Assembly: GCF_008087085.1 (NCBI RefSeq)
Contig: NZ_VIYJ01000009.1
Location: 124,001 to 188,000 of the forward strand
Source of the DNA: Nocardioides rubriscoriae
GTDB taxonomy: Bacteria > Actinomycetota > Actinomycetes > Propionibacteriales > Nocardioidaceae
Reading direction: 5' to 3'
Length of the DNA stretch: 64,000 bases
The translations under genes and the position numbers were made by a program. Positions 25,449-35,234 of this stretch are shown piece after piece. The notes beneath the pieces were generated by a model. That model was given only the letters and a program-made list of their open reading frames with translations, ran no database searches and was not told the origin of the DNA. Numbering within the stretch: position 1 is the first letter of the stretch; every line of letters begins with the position of its first letter.

Positions 25449-26065
25449 TGCGCGAGCTCGTCCTCGTCACCCACCCCGAGGCCACCCACCACGTCGACGG
25501 CCTCGTCGGCGGCTGGTACGACGCCGACCTGACGACCCGCGGCCTCGCCCAGGCCGAGCAGGTCGCCGAGGCCGTCGGGTCCGTCGGGTCCGTCGGCCAA
25601 GCCGACGCGGTCTTCTCCTCGACGCTCCTGCGCTGCCGCCGGACGGCCGAGGCGATCGCCACGCGCGTCGGCGTCGAGGTGGTGCTCGACCCCGACATGC
25701 GCGAGCAGTCGTACGGCGTCGCGGGCGGCCACCCGCCGGGCACGTTCCCCTTCGTGCGGGCGGTCCGGGGCGACGACCTGCTGCGCCACCACGACGGGGT
25801 CGAGGGCTCCGAGACCCGCCTCGACGTGGCGACCCGGATCTACCGCGCCCTCGAGCGCATCGAGGCGGCCGGGCACGAGCGCACCGTCGTCGTGGGCCAC
25901 GGCGGCGCGTCGTCGTACGTCGTCACCGCCTGGCTCGGCATGCCGCTGGAGTCGGTCGGGCCGGTCCGGTTCGCCTTCGCGTCGGGCAGCATCACGCGGC
26001 TGCGCGAGAAGGACGACGGTGAGCGCTCGGTCCAGTCGCTCGCCGACACGGCCCACCTGCGCTGA
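25448..26065 (+). CDS. Histidine phosphatase family protein with altered RHG motif
   Basis: A 205-residue protein of the phosphoglycerate-mutase-like histidine phosphatase fold. The usual LxRHGE is VTHPEATHH here, keeping the nucleophilic histidine but not the arginine; the second histidine is in VVVGHGGASSY. SSTLLRCRRTAEAI and REQSYG fit the family. Activity may be reduced or substrate-shifted. A three-fold GTCGGGTCC-like repeat codes for VGSVGSVG near residue 45. It is translated just behind YccF. Confidence 0.8.
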   Translation: MRELVLVTHPEATHHVDGLVGGWYDADLTTRGLAQAEQVAEAVGSVGSVGQADAVFSSTLLRCRRTAEAIATRVGVEVVLDPDMREQSYGVAGGHPPGTFPFVRAVRGDDLLRHHDGVEGSETRLDVATRIYRALERIEAAGHERTVVVGHGGASSYVVTAWLGMPLESVGPVRFAFASGSITRLREKDDGERSVQSLADTAHLR

Positions 26066-26145
26066 GCGACCGCCGTGACCGCCGGGAGGGCCGGGTGGGC
26101 CGGGAGGGGTTGCGCCGGCCCGGCCCGGGGCGAGTCAATACCGGC

Positions 26146-26874
26146 ATGACCGCCACGTCCGACCTCTCGTCCGTCGGTGAGCCCCAGGGTCCCCCTCCCC
26201 GCCGGCTGCGCGTGGGCGAGGCGCGTACGCCGCTGCAGCTGCTGCGGCTGGTGGCCGCCACACCGTCCCTGCGACACGCGCCGCGCGGCGACGGCGGCCT
26301 GGTCCTCGACCTGCCGGGCTGGAAGGCACCGGAGTCGAGCAACCTGCTGATGCGCACCTGGCTGCGGCGCCTGGGCCACGACGCCCGCCCGTGGGGCCTC
26401 GGCACCAACCGGGGCACGGTCGAGCAGGACGCCGAGCGCCTTGCCGACCGGCTGCGCGCGACCCCGGACCAGGCCCCGGTGGCGCTGGTCGGCTGGAGCC
26501 TCGGCGGCACCATCGCCCGCGAGGTCGCCCGCGCGGTGCCCGACCGGGTCTCGCGCGTCATCACCTACGGCAGCCCGGTCGTCGGCGGCCCCACCCACAC
26601 CCTCGGGGCCGGCGCGTTCGGGCCCGAGGAGTGCGCCCGGATCACCGAGCTCGCCCGCCGTCTCGACGCCGAGGAGCCGTTGCGGGTGCCGGTCACCGCG
26701 ATCTACACCCGCCGCGACGGCGTCGTCGACTGGCGCGCGTGCATCGACCGGTCGGCCGCCGACGTGACGCACGTCGAGGTGCGCTCGACCCACCTGGGCC
26801 TGGGGCTCGACCCCGACGTGTGGGCGGCCATCGCCGCCGCCCTCGCGACGCCTAGGCCCGAGGACGTGCCCTGA
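26146..26874 (+). CDS. Alpha/beta hydrolase
   Basis: A 242-residue hydrolase without a signal peptide. The nucleophile elbow is VGWSLGGTIAREVA, a strand LVLDLPGWKAPESS precedes it, and VTAIYTRRDGVVDW provides the usual acid; the histidine is probably in RSTHLGLGL. It resembles PHA-depolymerase/lipase-like actinobacterial hydrolases; the substrate is unknown. ATG 26146 is preferred over GTG 26095 because the extra N-terminus looks non-coding. Its 3' end overlaps the convergent HxlR gene by 23 bases. Confidence 0.85.
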   Translation: MTATSDLSSVGEPQGPPPRRLRVGEARTPLQLLRLVAATPSLRHAPRGDGGLVLDLPGWKAPESSNLLMRTWLRRLGHDARPWGLGTNRGTVEQDAERLADRLRATPDQAPVALVGWSLGGTIAREVARAVPDRVSRVITYGSPVVGGPTHTLGAGAFGPEECARITELARRLDAEEPLRVPVTAIYTRRDGVVDWRACIDRSAADVTHVEVRSTHLGLGLDPDVWAAIAAALATPRPEDVP

Positions 26875-27364
26875 CCCCCGGGGACGCCTCGACGTCCGAG
26901 GCGACGACCTGGTGGCCGGCGCCGCAGCGCAGCTCGGCGCGCACCGTCTCGCCGCACGACCCGTGGTGGCGCAGCGCGATCGGGCCGCGTCCGTCGGGCG
27001 TCAGCCACCGGTCGCCCCACTGCATCAGCGAGACGAGCGCGGGCAGCAGGTCGTGGCCGGCCTCGGTCAGGACGTACTCGTCGCGCACCCGCTGGCCCGG
27101 CTCGCGGTAGGGCCGGCGCTCGAGCAGGCCGGCCGCGACCAGGTCCTTGAGGCGCGCGGCCACCACGGCCTCGCTCAACCCGACGCGGCTCACGAACTCC
27201 TCGAACCGGCGGACGCCGTAGAAGCTCTCGCGCAGGCACATCAGCGAGCCGCGCGTGCCGATCGTGGCCATCGTCGCGGCCATGGTGCACGACTCGGCGC
27301 TCCAGGTCGACCGGTCGGCCAGTCGGGGCGAGAGGTGCACGACGTCGGTGGGCTCGTCAGACAT
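26852..27364 (-). CDS. HxlR-family winged-helix regulator
   Basis: A 170-residue regulator. The HxlR winged helix reads RGSLMCLRESFYGVRRFEEF ... LSEAVVAARLKDLVAAGLLERRPYREPGQRVRDEYVLTEAG. A C-terminal extension (RHHGSCGETVRAELRCGAGH) has cysteines and histidines that may bind metal or sense redox state. TAGACT (27377-27372) ends seven bases before the ATG, so the mRNA is probably leaderless. It is divergent from the MFS transporter and is its probable regulator. Confidence 0.88.
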   Translation of the reverse strand: MSDEPTDVVHLSPRLADRSTWSAESCTMAATMATIGTRGSLMCLRESFYGVRRFEEFVSRVGLSEAVVAARLKDLVAAGLLERRPYREPGQRVRDEYVLTEAGHDLLPALVSLMQWGDRWLTPDGRGPIALRHHGSCGETVRAELRCGAGHQVVASDVEASPGVRARPRA

Positions 27365-27375
27365 GCCGAGCAGTC

Positions 27376-27421
27376 TAACCTGGCTTGCGCAGACCCGAGC
27401 CAGGGTCTACGGTGCCTGGCT
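27376..27421. promoter_or_regulatory. Divergent HxlR/MFS promoter with CCTGGCT sites
   Basis: CCTGGCT (27379-27385) faces AGCCAGG (27398-27404), and a third CCTGGCT (27415-27421) abuts the MFS ATG. The first arm overlaps the -10 elements of both genes (TAACCT 27376-27381 forward, TAGACT reverse), as expected for an operator of the HxlR protein. Confidence 0.55.
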
Positions 27422-28835
27422 ATGGTGATCACTAGTCAGGAGCGTGCGGTCCGTCCGGGCGCCGTCCTCGCCGTCCTCTCGCTGGCAGCCTTCGTGGCCA
27501 GCCTCGACCTCTTCATCGTCAACGTGGCCTTCGAGGCGATCGGCCGCGACTTCGACGGCGTCGCGCTCAACGACCTCTCGTGGATCCTCAACGGCTACGC
27601 GATCGTCTACGCCGCGCTGCTGGTGCCGCTCGGGCGGCTCGCCGACCGCTACGGCCGCAAGGCGGGCTTCCTGCTCGGCCTGGCGCTGTTCACGGTGGCC
27701 AGCGCCGCCTGCGCCGTCACCGACAACCTCGAGGCGCTGGTCGCCTTCCGTGTCCTGCAGGCCGTGGGCGCGGCCGCACTGACCCCCACCTCCCTGGGTC
27801 TGCTGCTGCCCGTGTTCCCGCCTGAGGGTCGGGCCCGGGCGGTGCGCATCTGGGCGGCGTCCGGGGCCCTGGCCGCGGCCGCCGGGCCCGTCGTGGGCGG
27901 CCTGCTCGTCGAGATCTCCTGGCGCTGGGTGTTCCTGGTCAACGTGCCGATCGGCGTCGCGGCCCTGCTCGCCGCCTACGTCCTGGTGCCCGACTCCCGC
28001 GACCCCGCGCCGGGCCGGCTGCCCGACCTGCTCGGCACCGGGCTCGCGATCATCGCGATCGGCGCCCTGTCGCTGGGCCTGGTCCAGGGCCCCGAGTGGG
28101 GCTGGACGTCGGGCCGGGTGCTGAGCGCCTTCGCCGCCGCCGTGGTCGCCCTCGCCCTCGTCGTACGGCGCTCGCTGCGCCACCCCAGCCCGCTGGTCGA
28201 GCCCGACCTGCTGCGGGTACGCCCCTTCGCCTGGTCCAACGCCGCCGCCATCGCCTTCTCGGCCGGCTTCGCGGCCAACCTGCTCGCGATGGTGCTGTGG
28301 ATGCAGCAGGTGTGGGGCTGGTCGGCCCTGCGCACCGGCCTCGCGGTCGCCCCCGGCCCGATGATGGTGCCGCTGTTCGCCGTGGTCGGCGGTCTCCTGG
28401 TCGCCCGCGGGCTCGCGGTCGGACGCGTCGCCGCGGTCGGCTGCCTGCTCTTCGGCGCCGGCATGGTGCTGACCCTGACCCGCCTGGTCCCCGAGCCGGC
28501 CTACGCCGGGCACCTGCTGCCCGGGCTGCTCGTCGGCGGCGCCGGGGTCGGCCTGGCCCTGCCGACGATCCTGTCGGCCGCGACCGCCGACCTCCCGGCC
28601 CACCGCAGCGCGACCGGCAGCGCGGTCGTCACGATGAGCCGCCAGATCGGCTCCGTGCTCGGGATCGCGGTGCTCGTCGCGATCCTCGGTACGCCCACGA
28701 CCTACGCCGAGGCGGCCGACGCCTTCCAGGCCGGCTGGTGGGCCTGCGCGGTCGCCGCCCTGCTGGGCGCCGTGGTGGCGCTCGGGATGACGCCGAGCTC
28801 GACCCTGACCTCGGCCCCGAGCACCGCGGAGGCAC

Positions 28836-28849
<14 letters not shown>
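27422..28849 (+). CDS. MFS drug/proton antiporter, DHA2 family
   Basis: A 475-residue transporter with 14 predicted membrane helices. Motif A is GRLADRYGRKAGFLLGLALF, motif C-like is SGALAAAAGPVVGGLLVE, and FIVNVAFEAIG lies in helix 1. It probably exports toxic hydrophobic compounds under HxlR control. The start is ATG 27422, directly beside an operator-like CCTGGCT. Its last 14 bases overlap the convergent glmS. Confidence 0.9.
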
Positions 28850-30659
<1,810 letters not shown>

Positions 30660-30680
30660 GGTGACTCCTCTTTCGTTGGT

Positions 30681-30944
30681 TTATCCGTAGACCAAGCGGC
30701 GCAGCTGCCGCTCGGTGAGGTGTGGTGCCGCGACCACGCGCGAGGCGAGCTCGTCGGCGATCCGGGCGAAGATCTCGGGGTTCTTGTGGCCGCGCAGCTG
30801 CAGCTGCGCGTGCCGGCGCCGGACGAACGCCTCGACCGGCTCGGCGTAGAACGCGACGACCTCCTCGACCACCCGGCCGGCCTCCGCCTCGCTGAGACCG
30901 GTGGTCGCCGACAGGTGATGGACGAGCGTCGGGTCGGGAAGCAC
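30681..30944 (-). CDS. Small conserved protein upstream of glmS
   Basis: An 87-residue basic, helical protein. The pattern FVRRRHAQLQLRGHKNPEIF ... ERQLRRLVYG at the C-terminus looks conserved, but no function is known to me. It starts at GTG 30944; the stop is 21 bases before glmS, whose ribosome-binding site lies in the gap. A hairpin (30984-30990 with 30995-31001, CTGCCCG/CGGGCAG) lies about 40 bases upstream and might be in its leader. Confidence 0.7.
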   Translation of the reverse strand: MLPDPTLVHHLSATTGLSEAEAGRVVEEVVAFYAEPVEAFVRRRHAQLQLRGHKNPEIFARIADELASRVVAAPHLTERQLRRLVYG

Positions 30945-31268
30945 CCGCCGATCGTGTGCGTCTGGACCATCAATTGCAAGAATCTGCCCGGATTCGGGCA
31001 GGGAACGACTCTTCGGGGATCGGCGCGCGCCCGGAGAGGGGATCCGCCCGGGAGCGTTACCACGAGTCCGGACACCCCGGGGGGCGTACGGCGACATCCC
31101 CACCGATCGGCCAGGGACTAACCCCCTCCCGGGTTGGTGATCACGCACGAAGGGCCGATGTCCCACCCCCCGCGGAAATTGGACTCTTGACACGGCAGCC
31201 CTCACCGTGGCTGACCGCGCCCTCCGATCGACCTGCCCCCACCCCCATCCCCCACCATGGAGGCCCCC
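30945..31268. other. Divergent intergenic region upstream of glmS operon and LamG gene
   Basis: No gene is seen in these 324 bases. They contain the perfect 7-bp hairpin at 30984-31001, GC-rich palindromic stretches (31038-31050 and 31076-31090), and TTGACA (31193-31198), a possible -35 for the LamG gene with no clear -10. A structured leader cannot be excluded, but no known riboswitch pattern was recognised. Confidence 0.5.
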
Positions 31269-33197
31269 ATGCCCCGCCGCTTCGCCCTGACCCTGGCCAC
31301 CACCCTCGTGGTGGCCGCTGGTCTCCAGACGGTCAGTGCCAACGACGCCGCCGACGCCGTCACCGCCACCCCGTCCCCCTACGTGCAGTCGGTCCTGCAG
31401 GACGCACCGGTCGCGATGCTCCAAGGCCTCACCGACCTGACCGGCCGCACGGCCGCCGGCAGCGCCGTCGGCTCGCCGACCACGACGCGTCTGCCCAACG
31501 GCGACGAGGCCCGCGCCTTCGACGGCAAGGGCCAGTACCTGCAGTTCCCCGACAGCAAGGCCTTCGAGGTCGACGCCACCGGCGTGCTGACCGTGGAGTA
31601 CTGGATGCGCCCCGACACCCTGCAGTTCTCCGACGAGGAGGGCAGCGGCTACGTCTACACGATGGGCAAGGGCAACGCCGGCTCCCACGAGTGGTACACG
31701 CGGATGTACTCCAAGATCAACGCCGAGTCGCGCCCCAACCGCATCAGCGGCTACGTCTTCAACCCCACCGGCGGCCTCGGCGCCGGCTCGTTCTTCCAGG
31801 ACACCGTGCAGACCGGCGCCTGGATCCACGTCGCCCTGGTGATCAACAGCAAGGCGAAGAGCACCCAGTACCCGCTGGGCTACACCAAGATCTACAAGAA
31901 CGGCGTCCTGCGCGACACCGACTCCCTGGCCGACTACAACATCGTGCCCAAGAGCGGCTCGGCCCCGCTGCGCATCGGCACGGGCTACCTCAACAGCTTC
32001 TTCCAGGGCGCCGTCGGCGACGTCGCGTTCTACGACAAGGAGCTGAGCGCCACCCGGCTCGTCGCGCACCAGCAGGCGATGTACCAGGCCGCACCGGCCC
32101 CCGCACCGGCTCCCGCCCCCGCGCCCACGACCACGGCGTCGCACGTCGTCGCCACCAACGTCGCCCGCGGCAGCAACATGCTCGTGCGCTACACCCCGGC
32201 CTGGGGCACCAGCACCCGCACCAACCAGTACGGCCTCGAGGCCACCGTCGTGAACGGCGCGATCACCACGATGGTCAACGGGGTCGGCAACGCCCCCATC
32301 CCGACCAACGGCTACGTGCTCTCCGGCCACGGCGACTCCCGCCAGTGGCTCCTCGACCACGCCAAGGTCGGCTCCACCGTGACGGTCTCCGGCACCACCC
32401 TCACCGTCACCACCGTCACCACCACGGCCCGCACCACCACCACGGCCGCCCGCACCACCAGCACCGCGCGCCGGTCCGGCAGCTCGGCGTACGTCAAGGC
32501 GGTCATGAGGGATGACCCGAACGCCCTGCTCCAGGGCCTGACCGACCTCACGGGTCGCGGCCCCGCCGGCACCGCCGTCGGGTCGCCGGCCAGGACGCGG
32601 CTCCCCAACGGCGACGTCGCCCGGGCCTTCGACGGCAAGGGCCAGTTCCTGCGCTTCGCCGACCGCAAGGCCTTCGAGGTCGACCACACCGGGGTGCTCA
32701 CCGTCGAGTACTGGATGCGCCCCGACACCCTGCAGTTCTCCGACGAGGAGGGCAGCGGCTACGTCTACACGATGGGCAAGGGCAACGCCGGCTCCCACGA
32801 GTGGTACACCCGGATGTACTCCAAGGCCAACGACGAGTCGCGGCCCAACCGCATCAGCGGCTACGCCTTCAACCCCGCCGGCGGCCTGGGGTCCGGCTCC
32901 TACTTCCAGGACACCGTGAAGGCCGGCAGGTGGATCCACGTCGCCCTGGTGGTCAACACCAAGGCACGCAGCAACGCCTACCCCACGGGCTACCTGCGCA
33001 TCTACAAGAACGGCGTCCTGCGCGACACCGACTCGCTGAAGGACTACAACATCGTGCCCAGGAGCGGCTCGGCCCCGCTGCGGGTCGGCACGGGCTACCT
33101 CGACAGCTTCTTCCAGGGCGCCATCGGCGACATCGCGTTCTACCCGCGTGAGCTCAGCGGGGCGAGCCTGCGCTCGCACTACGCGGCGGGCGTCTGA
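31269..33197 (+). CDS. Secreted protein: LamG - shared module - LamG
   Basis: A 642-residue exported protein. A signal peptide (1-29) is followed by a LamG/concanavalin-like domain (about 35-270), an Ala-Pro linker, the 85-90 residue module (about 290-385, GVGNAPIP and VLSGHGDS), a Thr/Arg-rich linker and a second LamG domain (about 420-642). The two LamG domains are a recent 1110-bp duplication with one 104-base stretch identical. It probably binds a surface glycan and lies next to the exopolysaccharide operon, whose last gene converges on it. GGAGG (31259-31263) sets ATG 31269. Confidence 0.85.
   Translation: MPRRFALTLATTLVVAAGLQTVSANDAADAVTATPSPYVQSVLQDAPVAMLQGLTDLTGRTAAGSAVGSPTTTRLPNGDEARAFDGKGQYLQFPDSKAFEVDATGVLTVEYWMRPDTLQFSDEEGSGYVYTMGKGNAGSHEWYTRMYSKINAESRPNRISGYVFNPTGGLGAGSFFQDTVQTGAWIHVALVINSKAKSTQYPLGYTKIYKNGVLRDTDSLADYNIVPKSGSAPLRIGTGYLNSFFQGAVGDVAFYDKELSATRLVAHQQAMYQAAPAPAPAPAPAPTTTASHVVATNVARGSNMLVRYTPAWGTSTRTNQYGLEATVVNGAITTMVNGVGNAPIPTNGYVLSGHGDSRQWLLDHAKVGSTVTVSGTTLTVTTVTTTARTTTTAARTTSTARRSGSSAYVKAVMRDDPNALLQGLTDLTGRGPAGTAVGSPARTRLPNGDVARAFDGKGQFLRFADRKAFEVDHTGVLTVEYWMRPDTLQFSDEEGSGYVYTMGKGNAGSHEWYTRMYSKANDESRPNRISGYAFNPAGGLGSGSYFQDTVKAGRWIHVALVVNTKARSNAYPTGYLRIYKNGVLRDTDSLKDYNIVPRSGSAPLRVGTGYLDSFFQGAIGDIAFYPRELSGASLRSHYAAGV
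31596..31699. repeat. 104-base repeat, copy 1 (LamG gene)
   Basis: Identical base for base to 32706-32809, offset by 1110 bases. It codes for the EYWMRPDTLQFSDEEGSGY core of the LamG domain. Confidence 0.95.
32706..32809. repeat. 104-base repeat, copy 2 (LamG gene)
   Basis: Second exact copy; flanking sequence on both sides has diverged, so recent duplication or gene conversion is likely. Confidence 0.95.
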
Positions 33198-33219
33198 CGC
33201 ACGTACGGCGGCGGGGTCC

Positions 33220-34173
33220 TCACGAGGCGATCTCACGGATGCTCCCCCACTTGTAGAGCAGCCCGCCAGGAGCGATCCCGTCGCTGCGGAAGTACACGCT
33301 GAGGTTGGGCAGGCCCGACTCCGAGCCCGCCCGGGACGGGGAGCTCGTCAGCGGCATCGTCGGGTCGATCCCGGGAGCACACGGGACCCGGCCGAAGAAG
33401 CCGCCGTCGTCGACCATCTCGTCGACCAGCTCCCAGTCCCCGCCGTCGCGGCCGTCGTCCTCGTCGAGCCACAGCTCGAGGTGCACCCCGTCGGCCTGGT
33501 CGACCACGACGAACTTGACGCCGAGCCAGACGTCCTTCGGCATGCCGCCGGCGTAGATCAGCCGGTTGCTGTGCGCCTCGTTGTGGGGGTGGGCCGTCTC
33601 CTTCTCGAAGTCGGCGTGGCCGTCGAACCGCAGCCGGCCGCCGTAGCCCCGGGTGTCGCACAGGTCGCCGCGGCCCTCCTCGGTGCGCAGGTGGTTGGCC
33701 CGGGCCACCGCGGTGAAGCCGGCGAAGGGGATGCCGGCGTCCGCGAGCCGCTTGACGTACATCGTGACCTCGACGTCGCGCCACTGACGTAGGCGCTGCG
33801 GGTCGTGGACGTACATCCGTGGGAGGTCGCCGCCGATCCTCAGCTCTCCGCCGCCGGCCTCGTAGGTGGCCGAGCCGTGGTCGGCGTCGAACCACGCGTC
33901 CTGCGGGTCGACCCCGTCGAAGGAGCGCGGCGCGTCCCACTGCGCGACCCAGTAGGTGCCGTCGCGCAGGGTGGGGTGCAGGTAGGCGACGCCGAACTCG
34001 TCCACGGTTGCCTCCATCTGCGCAGGGGTGACCTGGTTGACCTGCCAGGTGGGGTCCCTGGTCAGGATCGACCCCGAGATCGGGGTCGCGAGGCTGAGGG
34101 CGGCGGCCGCGACCAGGGCGACGGCGCCGGCCACGACCCGGACCGGCGGGCGCCGGCCCGGCCGTGTGGTCAC
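33220..34173 (-). CDS. Secreted protein of unknown family, last gene of exopolysaccharide operon
   Basis: A 317-residue exported protein. An N-terminal signal or anchor helix (about 12-33) precedes a beta-rich body with many Trp, Asp and His (YWVAQWDAPRSFDG, HPHNEAHSNRLIYAGGMP, HLELWLDEDDGRDGGDW). The pattern suggests a concanavalin/jelly-roll glycan-binding or lyase-like fold, but no family is recognised. It starts at GTG 34173, overlapping the lysyl-oxidase-like gene by GTGA. By context it acts on or binds the polymer made by this operon. Confidence 0.7.
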   Translation of the reverse strand: MTTRPGRRPPVRVVAGAVALVAAAALSLATPISGSILTRDPTWQVNQVTPAQMEATVDEFGVAYLHPTLRDGTYWVAQWDAPRSFDGVDPQDAWFDADHGSATYEAGGGELRIGGDLPRMYVHDPQRLRQWRDVEVTMYVKRLADAGIPFAGFTAVARANHLRTEEGRGDLCDTRGYGGRLRFDGHADFEKETAHPHNEAHSNRLIYAGGMPKDVWLGVKFVVVDQADGVHLELWLDEDDGRDGGDWELVDEMVDDGGFFGRVPCAPGIDPTMPLTSSPSRAGSESGLPNLSVYFRSDGIAPGGLLYKWGSIREIAS

Positions 34174-35234
34174 AGCCCGTCGGTGGCCGAGACCAGCGTG
34201 ACGCTGTTGCCGCTGATCGTGATCTTGGCGGTGGCCGCGTTGTTGCCCTCGTTGGTCTCCCGCCAGAAGTTCTGCCAGTCGGCCGTCACCTTGACCAGGT
34301 AGGTGCCGTCGGGGACACCGGTGATGTTGATCCCCTGGTCGGGCAGCGTGGACGGGTAGGTGTCGGCCCAGCCCACCGACAGGCCGTGCGTGATGCGGGT
34401 GGCCTGGGGCTGCCCCTCGCCGCACGAGCCCTCGTGCGTGTAGACCGGGGACAGCGGGACGTTGGGGTGCTTCGGGCTGCCCACCCAGTCGCGGTAGGTG
34501 GTGTTGTCCTCGAAGCAGTAGCCGTGCTTCTCCCCCTCCTTCAGCACGGTCCCGGCCGCGTTGAAGAGCTGGTAGAGGTCGAAGTCGCGGATGTGCCAGT
34601 GGTTGTGGCCGTCACCGGCGTAGTAGAACGTGGCGCCCGAGTCCGGCAGCGTGGTCCTGCTGCCGTCGGAGTTGGTCACGATCTGTCGGCCGACCCAGTC
34701 CACCGACGTCGACGACGTCCGGGTGCCGAGGATCTCCATCGGCCCGTTGCCGACGTTGGCCGTGACCGCGGGGAACTTCAGCAGCTTCACCCCGTTGCTG
34801 GTCGAGATCGTGAACTGTCGCAGCGTACGGATGCCGACGTCGGGGAGCAGGGCAGAGGTGGGCGGCGGGGTCGAGCCGGAGGAGACCGTCACGCCGACCT
34901 TGGCGTTGGCGCGCAACCAGGTGCGGGCCTCCCCGTGGCCGGACAGGACGAACCCGTTGGACGGGATGGCCATGTTGCCCACCCCGTCCTCGATCCTGGT
35001 GACCTTGCCGTCGACGACCGCCGCCTCGAACCCGTACTGGTTGGTGCCGGTCCGTGCGTTCACGGGGGTGTACTCGACGAGGTAGTCGGTCAGCCGGCGG
35101 ATGTCGGTGCCGTTGAGCACGTGGCTCTGGGAGCCGACGGTGACACTTGCGGTGGCGGCGGTCGCATCGGGCGGGTGCACCAAGGTGCCGGCCGCGATGA
35201 CGACGAGGACGAGGGTCCAGCGCAGCAGCTTCAT
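34170..35234 (-). CDS. Secreted lysyl-oxidase-like protein with N-terminal shared module
   Basis: A 354-residue exported protein. Signal peptide (1-27), then the 85-90 residue module (31-118: GVGNMAIPSNG, FVLSGHGEARTWL), then a lysyl-oxidase-like domain (about 128-354) with the copper histidines in GDGHNHWHIRDFDLYQL (His210, 212, 214) and WADTYPSTLPDQGINITG. Lysyl oxidases oxidise primary amines to aldehydes. In an operon with deacetylase genes that would expose amino groups, it could cross-link an amino-polysaccharide or protein; this is inference. AGGAAG precedes ATG 35234, which overlaps the glycosyltransferase stop (ATGA). Confidence 0.82.
   Translation of the reverse strand: MKLLRWTLVLVVIAAGTLVHPPDATAATASVTVGSQSHVLNGTDIRRLTDYLVEYTPVNARTGTNQYGFEAAVVDGKVTRIEDGVGNMAIPSNGFVLSGHGEARTWLRANAKVGVTVSSGSTPPPTSALLPDVGIRTLRQFTISTSNGVKLLKFPAVTANVGNGPMEILGTRTSSTSVDWVGRQIVTNSDGSRTTLPDSGATFYYAGDGHNHWHIRDFDLYQLFNAAGTVLKEGEKHGYCFEDNTTYRDWVGSPKHPNVPLSPVYTHEGSCGEGQPQATRITHGLSVGWADTYPSTLPDQGINITGVPDGTYLVKVTADWQNFWRETNEGNNAATAKITISGNSVTLVSATDGL

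Noticed and set aside
30945..31268. Possible riboswitch (c-di-AMP type or glmS ribozyme) before glmS or the LamG gene
   Set aside because: No consensus core could be found on either strand; only a simple hairpin and GC-rich palindromes are visible.
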